DNA of 64,000 nucleotides from SLLG01 sp964403935 (lineage in GTDB: Bacteria; Verrucomicrobiota; Verrucomicrobiia; Opitutales; Oceanipulchritudinaceae): the NCBI GenBank assembly GCA_964403935.1, contig CAYOIB010000005.1:14783-78782 (forward strand), in the 5' to 3' direction. The position numbers and the translations under genes are program-made. Under the pieces are notes generated by a model. It worked only from the letters and a program-made list of their open reading frames with translations, had not been told where the DNA came from and made no database searches. Positions 62,301 to 64,000 of this stretch are shown here, piece by piece (the first letter of the stretch is position 1; every line of letters begins with the position of its first letter).

Positions 62301-64000
62301 ATGACTCCAGTTGCCGCCCAAAAGCAGGTTGGCGTCCGTTACCGAAATATCGGCGGGAGCGGTCCAGTCACCACCTAGCGAAAGGGTGGTGTTCGCCGGC
62401 ACCGTGATCGGAGAATTCACCGTATAGTTACCGGTCACATTCAGGCTGCTGGAAGCATCCTCAAGAACCACTTCATTGAGATTTCCCGCGAGCGATTCGA
62501 TGGAGATTGCCGAACCGTTGCGGACAACAAACTGCCCCTCATTGATAAACGAGGACGGGTTGATGGTCACCAGGCGGCCCGTCGCATCAGCCAGGATTGT
62601 CCCGAAATTTGTGACAGTTTGGGAAACCCCTACCCAGCCCCCGCGCGAGCCCGTACTGATTGTTATATCGGGACCAATGTGCAAATGGCTCCCGTTCGAC
62701 GAGGACTCAATACGGTTGTTGCTGTCGGATCCAGTGCCTTCAAAGAGAATAGTCCCGTCGCCCAGGAGATCCTGTGCATTCCCCCCATTGAAGCGCAACC
62801 GCGTGATTGACCCCGTGCTGGCCAGACGAATGACGGCCCCATCCAGGGTGAGGTCGCCCTGAACATTCAGGATCCTGCTGTTCGGAATTAAAAGGTCGAT
62901 CGAGGCATCCAGCGTCACATCGGAGAAGCTGCTGTTTGAGGCGATCTCGATCTCCCCCCCGGCTTCTTTTGAGAGTCTGCCCTCACGTAAGGTACCACCG
63001 TCCATAACATAGGTACCCTGCCGAACTTGCAGGCTGTCGAGAACCGTCAAGGTTCCTCCGGTATGTCGGAGCGTGGCACCGGGTGCATCAATGATAAGCC
63101 GGTCGACCGTGATATTTGTATTCAAGATCACCGTGTAGTTGCCCGTGGCTTCGATGACCACGTCATAACGATCATCGATGTCGGGAGAACCATTATTTGG
63201 GACGTGCGGCGCAGAGGTCCAGTTCGCCCCATCCGACCACAACCCATCGGCCGCCACCCAGAGCGTTCCCAGCTCAGGATTCGGCTCGGCACGGGTGGAA
63301 AAAGACCACACCGGCCCCGTCGCTGTTCCAAATGTATTCACCGCGTCGATACGCCAATAGTAGGTCGTCCCCCAATCCAGGACGTCGGGATTGTATTCTG
63401 TCCCTGCCTGGGAAGCGATCTTGTCCGATGCACCCAATGACGGGCTCGTTCCCAGATAGATGTCGTAGGATTCTGCGAAGAACCCGCGGACCCACTCCAG
63501 GGTCGGGTTAATGACAACACCGGTGGATCCATCGGATGGATTGGGGCTCGAAACGACGAGGGGTGCCAGACCGCGAACAGCCACCGAAAGGGTGCCTCCC
63601 TCGATCACGACTTCGAAGATCTCCTGCCCCGCTGCCGTCGGAAGAATGATATTTGAGAAGGTGCCTTCAATGGCATTTGCTGAAATTACCGTAAAGCGGT
63701 CTCCCAGCCGCGGAATGTAGTCGTCCGCCACTGTTATCGTCAATGTGCCTGCCAGGTTTGCCACCCCTGAGACCTGCAAGCGAGCCGTCCCGGCAAGGCC
63801 CACCCCAAGTTCTGTCTGCGGTCCCGTGCTCATGTCCCCTTCAATCCGAACAACAGAGCCTGGACGGGAGACGATGGATCCTGTATTCGAAACAAGGTTA
63901 TCGATACGCAAGGTGCCGCCATCGCGCGCCTCCAGTGTTCCGGAATTGCTGACGTTCACGCCGCTGCGAATCCAGATCGTCTGCCCCGATTGATCCGCCG
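53301..64000 (-). CDS. Giant secreted modular protein with C-terminal HINT domain, 5'-truncated by window edge
   Basis: The frame is open to the right edge (more than 3,560 codons); the true start and signal peptide lie outside. Numbering from a GTG at 63959: a beta-strand solenoid (1-130), FN3-like domain (134-226), solenoid (250-600), second solenoid copy (610-885), second FN3-like domain (894-988), SdrD B-like domain (988-1065: GLVWDDLDGDGVMAGSELPL), two FN3s (1205-1400), right-handed beta-helix (about 1415-1600, ARENWWGFENPAD). Then Ig-like/bacterial Big repeats (about 1715-2200), more FN3s (to about 2480), CARDB- and carboxypeptidase-regulatory-like modules, a Gly-rich linker and a HINT domain (3399 to end). 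Asp/Glu-rich loops suggest calcium binding. Adhesin, matrix or autoprocessing surface protein are the plausible roles. Its TGA overlaps the next gene (ATGA). Confidence 0.9.
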   Translation of the reverse strand, partial: ADQSGQTIWIRSGVNVSNSGTLEARDGGTLRIDNLVSNTGSIVSRPGSVVRIEGDMSTGPQTELGVGLAGTARLQVSGVANLAGTLTITVADDYIPRLGDRFTVISANAIEGTFSNIILPTAAGQEIFEVVIEGGTLSVAVRGLAPLVVSSPNPSDGSTGVVINPTLEWVRGFFAESYDIYLGTSPSLGASDKIASQAGTEYNPDVLDWGTTYYWRIDAVNTFGTATGPVWSFSTRAEPNPELGTLWVAADGLWSDGANWTSAPHVPNNGSPDIDDRYDVVIEATGNYTVILNTNITVDRLIIDAPGATLRHTGGTLTVLDSLQVRQGTYVMDGGTLREGRLSKEAGGEIEIASNSSFSDVTLDASIDLLIPNSRILNVQGDLTLDGAVIRLASTGSITRLRFNGGNAQDLLGDGTILFEGTGSDSNNRIESSSNGSHLHIGPDITISTGSRGGWVGVSQTVTNFGTILADATGRLVTINPSSFINEGQFVVRNGSAISIESLAGNLNEVVLEDASSSLNVTGNYTVNSPITVPANTTLSLGGDWTAPADISVTDANLLLGGNWSHAGVLTTTNSLLQLGGAFSLADLGTYNRSGGTVRLTGTLQNEGTVLRLDGTTGDWEISGGMIHGGRVAYDGASLVIAGDSTLRDVELDASVDLPIPNGRTLTIAGDLKLDDARLRLTSTGTLTRLRFSDGSNQALFGSGEIIFDGSGSDTNNRIEPWSSGSHLIIEEGIVVRSGTRGGTFSSSNRTVTNRGVIRSETPNRAISFSQTHFANEGRLELLNGGTMSVSGTFDDSGDISVGWRSHLSISGNYSSGESLTLQAAGNDPSIYGRVTVSGALTLGGSLAVEFINDYIPTGGERFNLLSAASVVGTFETVSLPELPGGEAPELIYDATVVAVLVSGTPPAIAVNPNPANGAEDRPVDSLLSWTDNGLASSYDVYFGMSPVLGAADFQGNQVGTSFDPGPLAYDTTYFWRIDSRNLNGVVEGTVWSFSTRPEPASIAGLVWDDLDGDGVMAGSELPLGGRTVYLDLNDNGQRNSGEPQVSTDGLGQYRFDDLMPGHYIVRQVLPNTWAQTYPADEAGQELTLAAGEEQDGIDFGSRQFGPVLNHVGLNRGQPVPETSNLVITLRFDRTMDSETEPVIEFIPGEGQDAPTVPSGGQWVSQHRIRDTYRTPPITVGPGMDGIHTLRVSAAADTSGRIVEPTDAFSLTVDATPPLPPSFVVTGVTEQSLTIGWEDYEAPADLNLFRIYLEDESFVSLAERVAHSGLGASARSYTFTGLELDRPYHVAVGAVDGVLNIDLEVSSTSVEISSVVPPAVVPALSRPQIGTALLDWNHYATSGLIGLAGFHIYSAEESFTDVDELVPVASVGRDAFSFSLEDLDRSRDHYFAVVPFNRLGVFIPEVTSVLWRDLLADSITEDFVLGGDGQDMIDVSHPIVVENNAQLTIPAGTTLRFAEEAGIHIVNGALKSLGTEENPVHLTALTESGRGQWQGIILGAGAANSELVHTWIRHGGGLTLDGAAGASLHHLRLVWNDAAGISVINGAVADLDKSLISLNTDGVYVDGTSSLIVWDSIIKNNETNAVVAPDGYLDARENWWGFENPADIVSTVSGDADLGDPLETEPVLAPFAAVAGGLAQTGVRGIELILNSPNAIAYRVSEDSTYAGVFFTDIELDATGAGLYRTTPVSVPFTLSDGGGLKTVFVSFRSASGAVSDPIAFDVEYITEGPQITSFNLSEGDEYARPFVVEGTAVAELGLASLRFYKGDTLIHSSTGPTLEGLWDFRADPEGLVRVRLEARDVAGNVAFREVNVRLSPEPPSAPTIAQPLPNTLFGSPLISVTGSAEPGIEVRLTRNGSLIGSTVTDELGNYSFGSVTLTEGANALVVRAVDAAGSTTSAPVVVSLDTVPPVAVILESADYLVGQGIKVVWRFAEEGKRPEAVRVLWHGDTFEVAAEASDMSELHEETIITIEDLPDGDYYVGLVGYDTAGNESPLSEVFPVTFDSTPPAFEVAYDTSIPVGPGQLGITLTASEPLRRVPSLTIQPANFSGPVAVALTEIGSNTYGGAYAVSPLSGSTGPAQVRASGVDIAGNSFSGAPEGPALVFDVTRPTAAIVVDQTPPVQVFGGDVDVGVSVTTSKSLLVAPALSFNPPTGSAVVVELSGEGTNWEGVLTLSPGIGPGFGSFVFSATDPLGNVGNTITAGDELEIYNTEEAPPPPVPTGLQVVSLKGGQMGIGWLPARGAELYHLYRAEGGVGPAPTERIATLTDPSELVHLDTPPEDGLYRYVVTSARLGSESAPSVSVSNISDRTPPAPPENIAVELTLSGRIEISWDAPSTGETPYGYYLYRSLSEDLPEQAQRAYPRPGTVQDSPPRGMITYWVASVDQVGNENASEPVSIEMFVGAVANLRAIVIHEDQAYLQWQSGDGEAVGYNIYREDELLSSVEPTINTFWPIDQPEGDAVSYFVRAVDGQGRESAARSVSVYPIEVGLAANPTNDGIEQLLRVGYFDRYEVTAHNLADQDWRLDTIDIRRELGADDPIGIERSIEDGTVTTGESRSWSIAFPGPKRAEASASFTVELRRVEDDGSVAIYRRHFDGPSSAGVSGMVSVSVDSAPIAGALNTFTARFINHGYADMDLLLVRMGGGEPGNLILEVVDQTGVVVNSVAYDRPVSGMMFTADGRGYFRIPANESREVIFENVLIPERLGEDGFAGIRVRSGETYHDIGGAGQLSSGPLSGMMTTNLTETPYYGTLEVDAPGYSDGQPILLTGSALDRDTGLPVPEAELQIGIQIRGYHWFESVTTDANGNFVFEFTPPPGLAGNIRFWAAHPDVVDILNQAETSLLLMLTNPSRGRIRMSKNDTLDFDISLINPGEVPLTLEGFSWRAFTVELDDAGEEIQTEIDSLSLSVTKPLPDTLGGTQRETVSLRLQSTLDAPDFANIEVTFGSEEGAFTVFRGDVTLLEAVPILSVTSPTRGYVDISVDRGQFRSQRLVIENAGLRPLEGVELTPPQNIPWIQTNLVPDEDGVIRLPDLAVGEQMELQVIFGPPEDAELGFYDDTLVISGSNAVASFQVGIFAELTSSLMGSAQFAVTNILDQEVPNASVRLRNTTNRIERGPYYTDSLGEVRIDDLQEGRWSWQVTAPGHSAAAGIVDIEPDQTTLVEPELNKSLVTITFEVVPVPYTDRYEIRLEQTFETRVPLPVLVMTPPKYEFRNIEPGFETTVMFEVRNEGLVSMDNVEIRGRRTAIGILEPLIDFIPELRPQQRVQVPGRIRLFEDSSGGGIDPQGVSIAAGIPSGTPSGFAGCGAGSLEDFANGMAALLDMAARGEATKATGSTVNMATGALVSLIFFDSVLSYTGRSASGPPTIGFAVSLLGDLIQCAGNFMSGGLGPGISTGGGGGGAYTAYKPAGHGCFLGETGVLMADGHTKNIRDLRPGDRVRSGERDAALSTVRHVYALESDDLRELVLRCVEGRREGQSLDVTGAHRLWVDGTGWTHVRDIVRGDWLSAKGGGHWEVVEARKVDGVHTVYNFQLEEDRAFYADDVLAEDLCGGLFVDLSKAREVTTK
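53304..53765 (-). other. HINT (Hedgehog/intein-type) autoprocessing domain at the C-terminus of the giant protein
   Basis: It begins at Cys codon 53763-53765 after a Gly-rich linker (CFLGETGVLMADGHTKNIRD, then LRPGDRV), the standard HINT block A with the nucleophilic Cys. Block B T-x-x-H is present (DVTGAHRLWVDG). The last strands (VHTVYNFQLEEDRAFYADDV) match HINT ends, but the usual terminal His-Asn is replaced by LAED, followed by LCGG and a 14-residue tail. N-terminal thioester formation and cleavage could still occur; protein splicing should not. Confidence 0.85.
61647..62945 (-). repeat. Duplicated beta-solenoid module inside the giant gene
   Basis: Two homologous stretches of about 145 codons (roughly 62945-62520 and 62084-61647). 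They share the order: S-x-S/T-x-x-DV-x-LDAS-x-DL-x-IPN, a GDL-x-LD strand, TRLRF, a short loop, ILFEGTGSDSNNRIE or IIFDGSGSDTNNRIE, GSHL and FINEG/FANEG. FN3-like domains (about 63560-63282 and 61280-60996) bracket them in the same order, so the unit duplicated was FN3 plus solenoid. The copies are diverged in sequence, so this is an old duplication, not an assembly artefact. Confidence 0.75.

Noticed and set aside
53301..64000. Polymorphic toxin interpretation of the HINT domain
   Set aside because: Toxins carry an effector domain after HINT; here only 18 residues follow, and the next gene encodes a large secreted protein, not an immunity protein.

Overview
The window is chromosomal DNA from a GC-rich (roughly 58-60% by eye) Gram-negative bacterium. 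The closest fit is Verrucomicrobiota, probably the Opitutae/Puniceicoccales side. The pointers are two PEP-CTERM proteins, a TonB-dependent receptor whose mature N-terminus carries an ELQDFVV-type box, a CdsZ-like coiled-coil/zinc-ribbon protein, head-to-head hydrocarbon genes (oleA, oleB), menaquinone genes and very long secreted modular proteins. This placement is inference. I saw no rRNA, tRNA, CRISPR array, transposase or integrase.

Layout. 1-3.9 kb: the start of a secreted protein running off the left edge, thyA-folA (stop/start overlap), convergent gpsA, a small membrane protein and yraN. 4-11 kb: a GAF-PilB/GspE ATPase, a family-4 uracil-DNA glycosylase, an MscS channel and a fabI-oleA-oleB operon. 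11-17.4 kb: a 466-bp intergenic region followed by a single 1995-aa DUF4011-type helicase/nuclease, a good stand-alone defence candidate. 17.5-31.7 kb: mostly housekeeping genes (ychJ, M42 peptidase, a PEP-CTERM protein, metG-menF-menD, prfC-HAD, ilvN-ilvC, a zinc-ribbon protein, a DinG-like helicase). 31.8-41.1 kb: dnaE, then an S9 peptidase lipoprotein overlapping a Sel1-repeat protein that ends in a TonB-C-like domain.

41.2-45.6 kb is a metal-related minus-strand operon: a ceruloplasmin-like cupredoxin lipoprotein, a TonB receptor and a PepSY membrane protein. The cupredoxin keeps its type-1 copper ligands but has lost half of the trinuclear histidines. A 15-bp palindrome lies just upstream of the receptor start.

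45.7-64 kb, more than a quarter of the window, is one minus-strand operon of five extracellular or envelope genes. Its junctions are 4-nt ATGA overlaps, except one with a 2-nt gap. In order: a protein of more than 3,560 aa (5' end beyond the window) with fibronectin-III, beta-solenoid, SdrD-B and Ig-like modules and a C-terminal HINT domain; a secreted protein of about 1,350 aa with a beta-propeller; a periplasmic tandem rhodanese lacking catalytic cysteines; a 625-aa FN3 protein; and a PEP-CTERM protein. This operon is my best candidate for an undescribed system. The DUF4011 protein and the oleAB pair without oleCD are next.

Most genes start at ATG. Where an upstream in-frame start gave an implausible N-terminus, I moved the start to the codon matching the family or the signal peptide, and say so in the entry.
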